From JAWKJY01 sp041393535 (GTDB lineage: Bacteria; Actinomycetota; Thermoleophilia; Gaiellales; Gaiellaceae), in NCBI GenBank assembly GCA_041393535.1, contig JAWKJY010000002.1, forward strand, positions 124,001-188,000: a stretch of 64,000 nucleotides of DNA. The letters are read 5' to 3'. Under the pieces are notes generated by a model. The model did no database searches. It saw only the letters and a program-made list of their open reading frames with translations, and was not told the origin of the DNA. The position numbers and the translations under genes were made by a program. This document shows, piece by piece, positions 11,227 to 19,203 of this stretch. Numbering within the stretch: position 1 is the first letter of the stretch; every line of letters starts with the position of its first letter.

Positions 11227-11533
11227 CGCCGGCCACGAAGCGGTGGGCCTCCTCGAGCAGCGCCGCCCAGGCCGCCGCGTCGGCGTGCGGCACCGCGACC
11301 CACTCGCGGAAGACCCGGCCCGCGGGCGAGAACGGCACGCCCTCGCCTGCCGCGACGAGCCCGGCGACCCGTCCGGCGGGGAGCTTGACGACGAGGTCGC
11401 CGGTTCCGCGCTCGAGCGAGGCGAAGAACGCGCCGCCGGCCCGCAGGCACGGGAAGCCCATCATCGTCCCCCGCTCGGCGCGCCCCTCGACCAGCAGCCG
11501 CTCGGCGAGCTGCCAGAACAGCCGCGTCTTCAC
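11219..11533 (-). CDS. TfoX N-terminal-like / MmcQ-YjbR-like small protein
   Basis: A 104-residue protein from GTG 11533. The pattern (MMGFPCLR.GGAFFASLE, then VVKLPAGRVAGL and REWVAVP) fits the small TfoX-N/YjbR-like fold commonly encoded beside SRPBCC and ArsR genes. The molecular role of these stand-alone domains is unknown. The start codon overlaps the stop of the AHSA1 gene (GTGA) and its own stop overlaps the DUF2461 start, so it is translationally coupled on both sides. A longer reading to 11719 continues in the wrong frame through the frameshifted AHSA1 gene and is rejected. Confidence 0.8.
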   Translation of the reverse strand: MKTRLFWQLAERLLVEGRAERGTMMGFPCLRAGGAFFASLERGTGDLVVKLPAGRVAGLVAAGEGVPFSPAGRVFREWVAVPHADAAAWAALLEEAHRFVAGDA

Positions 11534-12017
11534 GTCGGCGCTCGCGGGATCGTCCGCCGTCGAGAGGCCCGACGGCGCCGTTCGGAGCCCCGCAGCCCCG
11601 TCCGGCCCGGCTCCCCGCCGCACGCGCGCACGGCGAGGCGACCGAGGTAGTGCTGCCAGCCGCCGCGGTGGTTGGCGGCCGCCGCGGCATCGTCGAGCCC
11701 GGAGTGGATCGACCTTCACCCTCGTCCTCCTCGAGCTCGGTCAGGTGCACCTCGACGCGGGTCGAGCCGGGCGGGATGCCGAGGTCGGGCTGCTCCCAGC
11801 CGTACGTGAACGCGATCAGGCGATGAGGGACGAGCTCGACGAACTCGCCGCACGTCGTGTCGCCGTTCGCGTGCGTCCAGCGCCAGCGCCCGCCCGGCCG
11901 GACGTCGGTCTCGGCCGACTCCGCCATCCACTCGACGAGCAGGGCGGGGTCCGTGAACAGCTCGTAGACGATCGCCGCAGGTGCGGCGATCGTCCGCTCG
12001 ACGACGACCTGGCTCAC
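11530..12017 (-). CDS. SRPBCC/AHSA1 domain protein, one frameshift near 11705
   Basis: A START-like ligand-binding protein of about 162 residues after restoring one base. From GTG 12017 the frame reads a clear AHSA1 domain (VVVERTIAAPAAIVYELFTDP, GGRWRWTHANGD, FTYGWEQ) to about 11715. The rest (GLDDAAAA.NHRGGWQHYLGRL) continues in the next frame to a TGA at 11530. The outer junctions support this model: the start overlaps the ArsR stop and the restored stop overlaps the TfoX-like start, each as GTGA. The ArsR-AHSA1 pairing is a well-known arrangement in which the regulator controls its partner. Confidence 0.8.
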
Positions 12018-12325
12018 GCCTTCCCCTGCCGCGCCCGCGCCGTCGCCGCCCGCTCGAGCCGGGCGAGGCGATCGCCCCAGAAGTCCTCGAGGAATGCGGC
12101 GAGCTCGGCGACACGTTCGGGGTCGGCCCGGTAGAAGCGGCGGTTCACGTCGACCCGGACGGTCACGAGCCCCGCCCCGCGCAGCACCTTCAGGTGCTTG
12201 CTCGTCGTCGGCTCGCTCAGCTCGACGGCCGCGGCCAGGTCGCGCACCGAGCGCTCCCCGTCCCAGACGAGACGGAGCAGCTCCCGTCGGGCCGGATGCG
12301 CGATCGCCTTGAGCGCCGCCTCCAT
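12014..12325 (-). CDS. ArsR-family transcriptional regulator (SRPBCC-associated)
   Basis: A 103-residue winged-helix repressor. The HTH lies at about residues 25-75 (VRDLAAAVELSEPTTSKHLKVLR, then the wing NRRFYRADP). There are no Cys pairs of the metal-sensing kind, so it is not a metal sensor. It belongs to the ArsR group that sits with AHSA1/SRPBCC genes. The ATG at 12325 is 3 bases after the VOC stop and its own stop overlaps the AHSA1 start. The palindrome at 12700-12719 upstream of the operon is the natural candidate for its operator, giving autoregulation. Confidence 0.92.
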   Translation of the reverse strand: MEAALKAIAHPARRELLRLVWDGERSVRDLAAAVELSEPTTSKHLKVLRGAGLVTVRVDVNRRFYRADPERVAELAAFLEDFWGDRLARLERAATARARQGKA

Positions 12326-12328
12326 CCC

Positions 12329-12673
12329 CTACCCCGCCGCCGGCTGCCAGAGGGCGATCCGCCCGCCGTCGGGCGCCGCCACGATCGCGTACCAGCCCGC
12401 CGGTCCCTGCGTCCGGTCCTGCAGCACGCGGGCGCCGAGCCCGCGCGCCCGCTCGACCGCGACCGAGACGTCCTCGACCTGCGCGTACGGCACCCAGCCG
12501 GCCGGCTCCCCGCCCGCGACGAGCCCCCAGGGCTCCGCGCCGCCGAGCATCCGCACCCCACCGAGGTCGTCCACCGGCGGGCCCGCCTCCCACCCGAGCA
12601 GCTCGCGGTAGAAGCCGGCGGCCCCCTCCGGGTCGGACGCCACGAGATCGAACCAGACGAACGGCGCACCCAC
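12329..12673 (-). CDS. VOC/glyoxalase-fold protein
   Basis: A 114-residue single-module vicinal-oxygen-chelate protein starting at GTG 12673. It shows the usual paired beta-alpha-beta-beta-beta pattern (FVWFDLVASDPEGAAGFYRELLGW at the N-terminus, and PDGGRIALWQPA at the C-terminus). Glyoxalase-like proteins of this group often act as small-molecule-binding or detoxification proteins, and the substrate cannot be read from sequence. It is the first gene of the ArsR operon, 26 bases downstream of the palindromic operator. Confidence 0.87.
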   Translation of the reverse strand: MGAPFVWFDLVASDPEGAAGFYRELLGWEAGPPVDDLGGVRMLGGAEPWGLVAGGEPAGWVPYAQVEDVSVAVERARGLGARVLQDRTQGPAGWYAIVAAPDGGRIALWQPAAG

Positions 12674-12699
12674 GATTCCACCCTCCCAGTCGAATTGGC

Positions 12700-12719
12700 A
12701 ATTGCCTTATATGGCAATT
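12700..12719. promoter_or_regulatory. Candidate ArsR operator overlapping the operon promoter
   Basis: AATTGCC-N6-GGCAATT is a perfect 7-bp inverted repeat in an AT-rich island. A second overlapping palindrome, GGCAATTGCC, lies at 12697-12706. On the minus strand the centre reads TATAAG, a possible -10, about 33 bases before the VOC start, so a bound repressor would block transcription. This size and position are typical of ArsR operators. Confidence 0.65.
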
Positions 12720-12784
12720 TCAGGTGGGCGTCAAGCGAGACGGCCGCCGGGGATCGCGGCGCCGGGCGCCCCTCGCCGTCGCCC

Positions 12785-13231
12785 TCAGCTCGGCGAGGAC
12801 TCGAGGATGCGCTTCAGGGCTCGCAGGTCCTTGCGGTTCGCGCGGGCGACAGCCGGCTGCATGAGGGGGGCGACGAGCTTCGAGAAGCCCGTTGGCTCGC
12901 CGCGGTTGCGCAGCACCATGCGCGTGCTGCCCGCGTCGGCCTCCGACCAGGTGTAGGTCGTCTCCATCGGAAACGGCCCGTCGGCGGTCGACATGACCAG
13001 TCGTTCGCCGGGAGCGAGCTCGCGGACCTCGTAGGTGTAGGCGAGCCTCCGTCCGAGGAACTGGGCGACGAAGGCGATCTGCGAACCGACGGCGAGCGGC
13101 GGTTCCGACACCCACTCGACGGACCGGATCCTCTCGTACCAGGCCGGCACGTTGTCCGGGTCGATGGCGAAGGCGGCCACCTCGGCGCGCGGTCGAGCGA
13201 TGACGATCTCCGTGCTGACGTCGACGGGCAC
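12785..13231 (-). CDS. SRPBCC family (polyketide cyclase/dehydrase-like) protein
   Basis: A 148-residue START-like protein with the family pattern: an N-terminal strand IVIARPRAEVAAFAID, then NVPAWYERIRSVEW, a central FLGRRLAYTYEVRELAPGERLV, and a long C-terminal amphipathic helix (ALKRILE). Such proteins bind lipids, polyketides or other hydrophobic ligands. No catalytic residue can be assigned. It is upstream of the ArsR operon on the same strand but separated from it by the operator region, so it is probably a separate transcript. Confidence 0.85.
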   Translation of the reverse strand: MPVDVSTEIVIARPRAEVAAFAIDPDNVPAWYERIRSVEWVSEPPLAVGSQIAFVAQFLGRRLAYTYEVRELAPGERLVMSTADGPFPMETTYTWSEADAGSTRMVLRNRGEPTGFSKLVAPLMQPAVARANRKDLRALKRILESSPS

Positions 13232-13321
13232 GAACGCCTCCGGGCTCGCGGGACGGCTACGACCGGGACGCTACTCCGCCCGCGAGCCCGGCTCAACCCG
13301 GCGAGCCGACCAGCCCGTGGC

Positions 13322-13811
13322 TCAGCAGACGGCACGCACGGGCGCCAGGCGAGCGTGCCGGATCGCCGGCGGCGCCCCATGCTCGACCAGGTGGGCGATC
13401 GCCGCGAGGGAGCGGCGACCCAGTCGACGCGACTGCCAGGCGAGAAGCGGCTCGAGCATGCGTCCGAGGACGCCCCCGCGAAGAGAGCCACCTCCGCCTC
13501 CGACTGAGCAGGCTCTGCTCGCCCTGTGCCTCGACCGTCCACGTGTTCCGGGGCGCAGGAGACGAGCGGATGCCCGAGCCCTCGTACGTGAACGAGCGTC
13601 CCTCGTCCCACGCCACCCACGTCTCGACGATCGTCAGGCCACCGCGGAGGTCGCAGACGCGCTCGGCGCCGACGCCACGCGCACGACCGGGTGCACAGCG
13701 AGCGGCGAGGACGGGCTCCGACCAGAGCGGGATGTCCTCCAGCCGGGCCAGGACGTCCCAGACGCGTTCGGCGCGAGCGTCGATGCAGGCCGCAACCGAG
13801 AGCCGGATCAC
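13322..13811 (-). CDS. SRPBCC family protein, frameshifted
   Basis: A second START-like protein, about 164 residues if repaired. From GTG 13811 it reads IRLSVAACIDARAERVWDVL, WSEPVLAARC and TYEGSGI, then the frame breaks at about 13555. It resumes as RNTWTVEAQGEQSLL, breaks again near 13500, and ends as EPLLAWQSRRLGRRSLAAIA to a TGA at 13322. The length is off by one from a multiple of three, which fits two missing bases. Ligand unknown. Confidence 0.65.
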
Positions 13812-13868
13812 GCGCGCAGCATACGCCCGGCGCCAGGGCACCGGCCGGCCGGATCGGGCGACGCCGGC

Positions 13869-14190
13869 TCAGCCGCCGGCCGCCGCCTGCGCGACGTGGC
13901 TGAGCACGTGGACGTACCGGAGGGCGGCGGCCGCGCCGAGGTTCAGGAGCGACGAGGCGACGTCGGCGACGCCGGCGGGCCCGAGCGCGCCGAGCAGGCC
14001 GGCACGTCGGCCCCGCTGCAGGCCGTCCGGCCTGATCGCCCGCATCGCGATGGCAGCCGAGACGGTCAGCCCCGCGAACAGGACGAGCTTCCGGCCGCGC
14101 GATCACGACGAGCATCAGCCCGAGGCCGAGCAGCCAGCCGGCGGCGGCGACGCCGTGGAGCCAGAGCAGCGCGATCGAGACGATGACCAC
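13869..14190 (-). CDS. Small membrane protein, frameshifted
   Basis: A hydrophobic protein of about 107 residues in two frames. From GTG 14190 it reads a strong transmembrane helix (VIVSIALLWLHGVAAAGWLL, continuing LGLMLVVIAR). After a shift near 14095 the other frame reads LVLFAGLTVSAAIAM, then an Arg-rich loop, and a last amphipathic or membrane segment ending in LSHVAQAAAGG with TGA at 13869. I do not recognise the family. An in-frame extension upstream of 14190 is possible. Confidence 0.45.
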
Positions 14191-14272
14191 CGGCTCGTCG
14201 ACCAGATCCTCGGCGCGACCGACCTCGCCGGCTTCGAGCAGGGCCTGGCGGCCGCGACCGGCGCGTAGCGGG

Positions 14273-14803
14273 ATGGCGGTCCGGCACGCTTCCGGGCGGT
14301 TGCGCGACCCTGCCCCCGACTCGCCGCTCCCCGTCGTCGTCTACACGCTCCCCGGCTGCGTGCACTGCCTCCGGGCCCGGCGGACGCTCGAGCGCCGCGG
14401 CCTGCCCTACGACGAGGTGTCCGGCGTCGGCGACCCGGCCTTCCGCGCCCGGCTGGTCGCGCTCACCGGCCGCGCGACCGTGCCGCAGATCACGATCGAC
14501 GGCGAGCCGATCGGCGGCGCCGATGAGCTCGCCCACCTCGACCGGCGCGGCGTGCTCGTCCCGCGGGTTCACGGTGCGGCGTTCCCGCAGGCGGTGGTCC
14601 GACGCCGGCTCGCCCCGGCCGGCGTCGTGCGCTGGCTCCTCTCCGGCGGCCGCCGCCCCGCCACGCGCTGGCGCGTCTCCCTCGTCGACGAGCACGGCCG
14701 GGTGCTCGGGCGGCTCGACTTCGCGGCGCGAGACGACGCCGTCGCGCACGCGGCGGCCCACGGCGGCGGCCCGGCGGCGCAGCCCGGGCCCGCGCGGCCG
14801 TAG
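14273..14803 (+). CDS. Glutaredoxin-domain protein with C-terminal extension
   Basis: A 176-residue protein. Residues about 20-95 are a glutaredoxin/NrdH-like thioredoxin fold: CVHC active site after the strand VVVYTLPG, the cis-Pro loop ATVPQITIDG, and the glutathione/GG motif IGGADEL. Residues 96-176 are a Pro/Arg/Ala-rich tail I do not recognise, with a possible small second domain (WRVSLVDEHGRVLGRLDF). The expected role is thiol-disulfide exchange. The start ATG 14273 was chosen because the upstream frame is the antisense of the membrane gene. Confidence 0.85.
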   Translation: MAVRHASGRLRDPAPDSPLPVVVYTLPGCVHCLRARRTLERRGLPYDEVSGVGDPAFRARLVALTGRATVPQITIDGEPIGGADELAHLDRRGVLVPRVHGAAFPQAVVRRRLAPAGVVRWLLSGGRRPATRWRVSLVDEHGRVLGRLDFAARDDAVAHAAAHGGGPAAQPGPARP

Positions 14804-14813
14804 AGTGCTGGAC

Positions 14814-14837
14814 ATGACGACGAGGACCCGGTCGTGA
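14814..14837 (+). other. Seven-codon upstream ORF before the SnoaL pair
   Basis: ATG 14814 opens a tiny frame, MTTRTRS, whose TGA overlaps the GTG start of the first SnoaL gene (GTGA at 14834-14837). TAGAGT at 14801-14806, which includes the glutaredoxin stop, sits 7 bases before this ATG, the spacing of a leaderless -10. A leaderless transcript would translate this peptide and re-initiate on the SnoaL gene. Confidence 0.35.
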
Positions 14838-15223
14838 GCGGGGTCGGTCGCAGCCCGGCGGCGACGATCCTCGAGTTCTTCCGCCGCTTCGACGCCGAGG
14901 ACGTCGAGGGCCTGCTCGAGCTGTTCGCCGACGACGCGACCTTCTCGATGATCCTCTACGAGCGCGAGCTGCGGGGCAAGGCCGAGCTGGCCGAGTTCTT
15001 CCGCATGCACCTGGCGAACTGGCGCACCCACCGCGAGTGGGCGACCTCCGTGATCGTCGACGGACGCTCCGCCGCCTCCGAGCTGCACTTCGAGGGCGTC
15101 ACCCACGACGGCAAGGAGGTCGTCATGGACAACCTCAACGTCTGGGACTTCACCGACGACGGCCTGATCCAGCGGATCCGCGTCTACGCCGACACCGCCC
15201 CGATCCTGGCAGCGCTCGCATGA
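14834..15223 (+). CDS. SnoaL-like / NTF2-fold protein (first of a tandem pair)
   Basis: A 129-residue cone-shaped alpha+beta barrel protein of the SnoaL/DUF4440 kind. It has an N-terminal helix with ATILEFFRRFDAEDVEGLLELFADDATF, the middle strands with LHFEGVTHDGKEV, and the C-terminal strand DGLIQRIRVYAD. These folds can be isomerases, cyclases or simple ligand-binding proteins, and the substrate is unknown. The GTG start overlaps the 7-codon upstream frame. The stop overlaps the next SnoaL gene (ATGA at 15220-15223), so the two are co-translated and may form a heterodimer. Confidence 0.87.
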   Translation: MSGVGRSPAATILEFFRRFDAEDVEGLLELFADDATFSMILYERELRGKAELAEFFRMHLANWRTHREWATSVIVDGRSAASELHFEGVTHDGKEVVMDNLNVWDFTDDGLIQRIRVYADTAPILAALA

Positions 15224-15627
15224 CGCACCGGCGCGAGCACTACGAGCAGCTGATCCTCGACTACTTCCGCGCCGTCGACGAGGAGCGGATCGACGACGTC
15301 GTCGCCTGCTTCGAGCAGGACGCGACGATCCGCTTCGCCTTCCACGCCGAGCCCGTCCGCGGCCACGACGCCCTGCGCGCGTTCTTCACGGCCCACGTCG
15401 AGCGCTTCGCCGAGCACGTCGACCGCGTGACGCGGATCCTCGTCGACGGCGACCTCGCCATCTCCGAGCTCGTCTTCGACGCCACCACCACCGACGGCCG
15501 CCCCGTCCACCTCGAGAACTGCAACGTCTACCGCTTCCGCAACGGCCGCTTCCACGACGTGCGCGTCCACCTCGACACCGTCACCATGGGCCGCCAGCTC
15601 GGCGCCGAGCCCGACCCGGCCGGCTAG
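15220..15627 (+). CDS. SnoaL-like / NTF2-fold protein (second of a tandem pair)
   Basis: A 135-residue paralogue of the preceding protein, with the same architecture (YEQLILDYFRAVDEERIDDVVACF near the N-terminus, FDATTTDGRPVHLENCNVYRF near residue 90, and RFHDVRVHLDT). The similar spacing of motifs suggests an old tandem duplication. The ATG overlaps the preceding stop by 4 bases. It ends 74 bases before the stop of the convergent exoprotein gene. Confidence 0.88.
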   Translation: MTHRREHYEQLILDYFRAVDEERIDDVVACFEQDATIRFAFHAEPVRGHDALRAFFTAHVERFAEHVDRVTRILVDGDLAISELVFDATTTDGRPVHLENCNVYRFRNGRFHDVRVHLDTVTMGRQLGAEPDPAG

Positions 15628-15700
15628 ACGGGGCCGCCGGTGCGCGCGGGCGGTGGTCGGCCGCCGCGGCCCCCGCGGCGGCCGACCCGTTCCTGGCGCG

Positions 15701-17164
15701 CTACCGGACGCCGCAGCCGGCGAAGCCGGGCCAGCTGCTCGCGGGCGCGAAGGGGTAGCTGTCGAAGGTGACGCCCTTGCCGCGCGCGTAGTCGTACGCG
15801 TAGCCGGCGAGCGGCCCGTAGTTGACGCCGAAGCGCACGTTCGTGACGGCGCGGGAGATCGTCCCGACGCCCGGCGGCTGGGCGAAGCGGTTGCACTCGA
15901 GCAGGTAGTCGTGCAGGGCCTCGCCGTCCGTGTCGTTCCACTGGATCGAGTTGTAGCCCGCCGCGGTGGCGAGGAAGTCGTTGCCGCGCACGACGACGTT
16001 CGAGGCGTTCGTCGGCGCCCACATGCCGCCGCTGAAGAACAGGTCGGCGGTGTTGCCGTAGACGTTCGGGCCGAACGTGTTCCCCTCGACGACCACGCCG
16101 ATCACCTCGTCGAACCGGAGCGCCTCGTGGTGCTGGGACGGATCGCTCACCGTCATGTCGTGGAACGTGCTGTTCCGGATCGTCACGTCACGGGACGGGA
16201 TGCCGCTCAGATACGTGGCCCCGACGGCGTTCACCGAGCCGTTCGTCACCGGCCCGACGTCGACGCCGTCCACGAGCACGTTCGTGGAGGAGCGGATGTA
16301 GAACGTGCTCCCGGTCGGCAGCTCGATGTCCCGGAAGACGAGGTCGTGGGAGCCGGTCTCCGTGTACCAGGTCATCGTCATCCGCTCGAACGTGATCCCG
16401 GCGAAGACGCCGCGGACCTGGCCGAACGCGGTGCCCGTGCGGGAGCTGCCCCGGAACGTGATCCCGGGCGCGGCCTTCACGCAGTCGAGCCGCTTCGACC
16501 CGAACGACCCCTCGGGCACCAGGATCACCGCTCCGGGCGACGCCGCCTCGCACGCCGCGTCGAGGTCGAACGTCGACGCGGCCGGCGGCGGGGCAGGGCT
16601 CGGCGCCGGTGCGGGTGCGGGTGCGGGAGCGGGAGCGGGAGCGGGAGCCGGTGCGGGTGCGGGAGCCGGTGCGGGAGCCGGTGCGGGTGCGGGAGCCGGT
16701 GCGGGCGCAGGAGCGGGCGCGGGGGCGGGCTCGGGCGCGGGGACGGAGCCCGGGGCGCACGCGGCCGTCGACGCGAGGATGGTCGCGCGGGCGCTGCGGT
16801 TCCCGGCCCGGTCGCGGGCCTCGACCCCGATCCTGTACGCGGTGCCGCACGACAGGCCGCCGATCCAGTCGGACGTCGTCGTCGTCGACGACACGCGGAC
16901 GCCGTTGCGGTAGACGAGGTAGCGGGTGACGGCGACGTTGTCGCGCGACCGGCTCCAGCCGATCGAGAGGCTCGACCGGCCCTGCTCGCGCACGGCGAGG
17001 CCGGTCGGCATCGTCGGCGCGACCGTGTCGGCCGCCTGGACGCGCCGTGGCTTCTTCGCCGCCGCGCCTGCGGCGGGCGCGACGGCGGCGCCGATCAGGG
17101 CGAGGGCGGCGGCGATGGTCGTGACGCCGCTCGCACGGCGACGGGGGAAGGGCGGGTGCTTCAC
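15701..17164 (-). CDS. Secreted fibronectin-III / right-handed beta-helix protein
   Basis: A 487-residue exported protein. It starts at GTG 17164 with an AGGAG site and a Sec signal peptide (residues 1-35, ending in Ala residues). Residues about 45-135 are an FN3 domain of the kind found in actinobacterial surface enzymes (APTMPTGLAV, YLVYRNGVRV, GVEARDRAGN). Residues about 140-185 are an almost pure Ala-Pro repeat that would act as a rigid spacer. Residues about 190-487 form a parallel beta-helix with repeated short strands (VLVDGVDVG, VVVEGNTFG, NVVVRGNDF), like pectate-lyase-fold proteins. No catalytic site is evident. It may be a carbohydrate-binding or adhesive protein. A longer frame to 17617 runs through a 5-bp repeat and has no start signal. 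Confidence 0.85.
   Translation of the reverse strand: MKHPPFPRRRASGVTTIAAALALIGAAVAPAAGAAAKKPRRVQAADTVAPTMPTGLAVREQGRSSLSIGWSRSRDNVAVTRYLVYRNGVRVSSTTTTSDWIGGLSCGTAYRIGVEARDRAGNRSARATILASTAACAPGSVPAPEPAPAPAPAPAPAPAPAPAPAPAPAPAPAPAPAPAPAPAPAPAPSPAPPPAASTFDLDAACEAASPGAVILVPEGSFGSKRLDCVKAAPGITFRGSSRTGTAFGQVRGVFAGITFERMTMTWYTETGSHDLVFRDIELPTGSTFYIRSSTNVLVDGVDVGPVTNGSVNAVGATYLSGIPSRDVTIRNSTFHDMTVSDPSQHHEALRFDEVIGVVVEGNTFGPNVYGNTADLFFSGGMWAPTNASNVVVRGNDFLATAAGYNSIQWNDTDGEALHDYLLECNRFAQPPGVGTISRAVTNVRFGVNYGPLAGYAYDYARGKGVTFDSYPFAPASSWPGFAGCGVR
16603..16740. repeat. Hexanucleotide repeat encoding an Ala-Pro spacer
   Basis: About 23 imperfect copies of GGTGCG / GGAGCG / GGAGCC in the plus reading encode a run of alternating Ala and Pro in the exoprotein. 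Such arrays are prone to slippage, and length would change by whole dipeptides without breaking the frame. Confidence 0.9.
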
Positions 17165-17516
17165 GTCCGGACGCTCCTGGAATCGCGGGAAGTCCTGGGC
17201 AGATGCCGTCAGGCGACGGCAGGCTCGAGGACTCCATCGGTCGTCCGGCGCCCGGCGCCCGATCCCCTGAATCAGCCTAGCCATCGGAGCAGGGGTGCTC
17301 CGCGCGGGTACGGCGCGCCCTGCCGCACCCTCCTCGTCGGCTCGGCTCGGCTCGGCTCGGCTCGGCTCGGCTCGCGACCGTGTCCACGGAAGGCGCACGC
17401 CGGCGCCGCGCCGTGGTCGAGGGATCCCGGAGAGCGGTGCGCCGCGATCCCGGGCACTCGGCGGCCGCCCGACGCGCCAGTGAGGCGGTCGTGCGGCGGG
17501 CCTCGCGAGGCCCCGT
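17165..17516. repeat. Intergenic region with 5-bp tandem repeat (CTCGG)n
   Basis: Between the exoprotein start and the Ldh stop. The array at 17338-17374 consists of six perfect CTCGG units with degenerate units at each end. Otherwise I see only the upstream region of the exoprotein gene and no gene. The longest minus-strand frame through the array encodes Arg-Ala-Glu-Pro-Ser repeats and looks like a shadow. Confidence 0.8.
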
Positions 17517-18605
17517 CTAGCCGGTGGCCGTCGCCGCGGCCGACGCCTCGTCGATCCCCGCCACCGCGGCGGCCTCGACGAGCTGTCGCCACGTCGTGGC
17601 GTCGAGCGGGATGCCATGCGCGAGGCGCTCGGCCTTCGTCGCGCGCTCGGGGTCGCCGGGGACGAGGACGGGCTCGGCGGGGTCGGCCGGCGGGCACGTG
17701 CGCAGGTAGTCGAGCAGGGCGTCCACCTCGTAGCCGAGCCAGTCGCCGTCGACGAGCCGCCGCGGGTCGATCACGACCGAGAGCATGCTGTTGACGATGG
17801 TGTGCCGGCCGTGCTGCGCGGGGAGCGCCGTGCCGCCGCCGCCGAGCGCCCCGGCCAGCAGCTCGGCCGCGAGCATCAGCGCGTAGCCCTTGTGCAGGCC
17901 GAACGGGACGAGCGCGCCGGCGGTCGCGCCGCCGCCCGTGACGAGGTCGCCGGCGTTCGTCGTCGGCCGGCCGTGCGCGTCGATCGCGACGCCGGCCGGC
18001 AGCTCGCGGCCCTCGTTGAAGGCGACGCGCACCTTGCCGAGCGCGATCGCGCTCGTGGCCATGTCGGCGACGACCGGCGGCTGGCTGGCCGTGCCGGGGA
18101 AGCCGATGCAGACGGGGTTCGTCAGCAGCCGCGCCGCGGCGCCGCGGAAGGGCGCAACCGCGGGCGGGTGGCCGGTGACGTTGACGAAGTGGATCGAGAC
18201 GAGCCCGGCCTCGATCGCCTGCTCGGCGTAGGTGCCGATCCGGCCGAGGTGGTAGCTCTCGCGCAGCGTCGCGACGACCGCGCCCGACTCGTGGGCCCGC
18301 GCGATCAGCCGCTGCGTCAGCTCGTTGCCGACGCGCTGGCCGAACCCCATGTCGCCGGTGAAGCGCATGAACGCGCCGCCGTCCTCGAGCAGCCGGACGC
18401 CGGTGTTCGGGGAGACGCCGCCCGCGCGCATGTCGGTCACGTAGCGCGGCACCATCCCGATGCCGTGGCTGTCGTGCCCCTTCAGGCTCGCCTCGACGAG
18501 GTGGTCGGCGACGAGCCCGGCCTCGTCGACGCCCGCGCCGGCACCCGCGAGGATGGCCGCGCCGAGGACGCGCAGGCCCTCCGCCGTTCCGTGCGTCACG
18601 CTCAC
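17517..18605 (-). CDS. Ldh family NAD(P)-dependent oxidoreductase (malate/L-lactate dehydrogenase type 2)
   Basis: A 362-residue member of the COG2055 family, which reduces 2-oxoacids to 2-hydroxyacids (malate, lactate, ureidoglycolate or sulfolactate, depending on the subgroup). It is unrelated to Rossmann-fold LDH. Family features include the N-terminal HDSHGIGMVPRYV with its conserved His, the middle YHLGRIGTYAEQA, GFPGTASQPPVVADMATS, and the PFGLHKGYALM motif with the catalytic-site Lys. GTG 18605 is preceded by a GGAGG-type site. It stands alone, with the divergent STAS gene beyond, so the substrate cannot be read from context. Confidence 0.9.
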   Translation of the reverse strand: MSVTHGTAEGLRVLGAAILAGAGAGVDEAGLVADHLVEASLKGHDSHGIGMVPRYVTDMRAGGVSPNTGVRLLEDGGAFMRFTGDMGFGQRVGNELTQRLIARAHESGAVVATLRESYHLGRIGTYAEQAIEAGLVSIHFVNVTGHPPAVAPFRGAAARLLTNPVCIGFPGTASQPPVVADMATSAIALGKVRVAFNEGRELPAGVAIDAHGRPTTNAGDLVTGGGATAGALVPFGLHKGYALMLAAELLAGALGGGGTALPAQHGRHTIVNSMLSVVIDPRRLVDGDWLGYEVDALLDYLRTCPPADPAEPVLVPGDPERATKAERLAHGIPLDATTWRQLVEAAAVAGIDEASAAATATG

Positions 18606-18742
18606 CGCTCCAACCTCCCGCCCGTCGGTCTGCGGGCGTGATGCTAGTCCAGCGGCCGCTGCGAGTCGGCGGTGAGCCGACCGGGGGCAGGGGCTGTTCG
18701 TGCCTGTCCGGTCTGGCGACGTCCACGGGAAGGGGCGACGGG

Positions 18743-19111
18743 ATGGAAGCGCTTCGGATCGACAGGCCCGAGCCGGGCCTCGTCGTGCTCGCGCTCGTCG
18801 GCGAGCACGACATCGCGACCAGGCGCGAGCTCGACGAGACGGCCCGCGCGCTGATCGACGAGCCGAGCCTGCTCGTCGTCGACCTGACGTGCGCGAGCTA
18901 CCTGGACTCCGAGACGCTCGGCGTCCTGCCGGGGCTCGACGAGGCGCTGCGACGGCAGGGTGCCCGCCTGACGCTCGTCCTCGGCCGCTCGGACGTGATC
19001 GCGCGCGCCGTGCGGATCACCGGGATGCTCGAGGTGATCCCGCACGCTGCGACGCTCGACGAGGCGATCGCGCTCGCCCGGCTGAACGCGCCGCCCCTCC
19101 CGGCGGCCTGA
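18743..19111 (+). CDS. STAS-domain protein (anti-sigma-factor antagonist-like)
   Basis: A 122-residue single STAS domain. The pattern GLVVLALVGEHDIATRREL followed by VVDLTCASYLDSETLGVLPGL is the anti-anti-sigma motif, with the phosphorylatable Ser in YLDSETLG. Such proteins are controlled by a partner kinase/anti-sigma factor of the RsbW type and release an alternative sigma factor when dephosphorylated. No partner is adjacent. A weak RsbW-like candidate lies at 32.2 kb. ATG 18743 gives a normal length. Confidence 0.88.
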   Translation: MEALRIDRPEPGLVVLALVGEHDIATRRELDETARALIDEPSLLVVDLTCASYLDSETLGVLPGLDEALRRQGARLTLVLGRSDVIARAVRITGMLEVIPHAATLDEAIALARLNAPPLPAA

Positions 19112-19203
19112 TCCGCTCAACTGGGCCGGGCGCCGGCCGATCACCAGGCAACCTGGGGGTTCTGATTCGGACGGCGTGACGGCTCGCTCTGCCCGGCGAG
19201 CCG

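Noticed and set aside
17272..18813. 513-residue minus-strand frame over the Ldh gene
   Set aside because: It is a different frame of the Ldh-type dehydrogenase, whose own frame carries all the family motifs.
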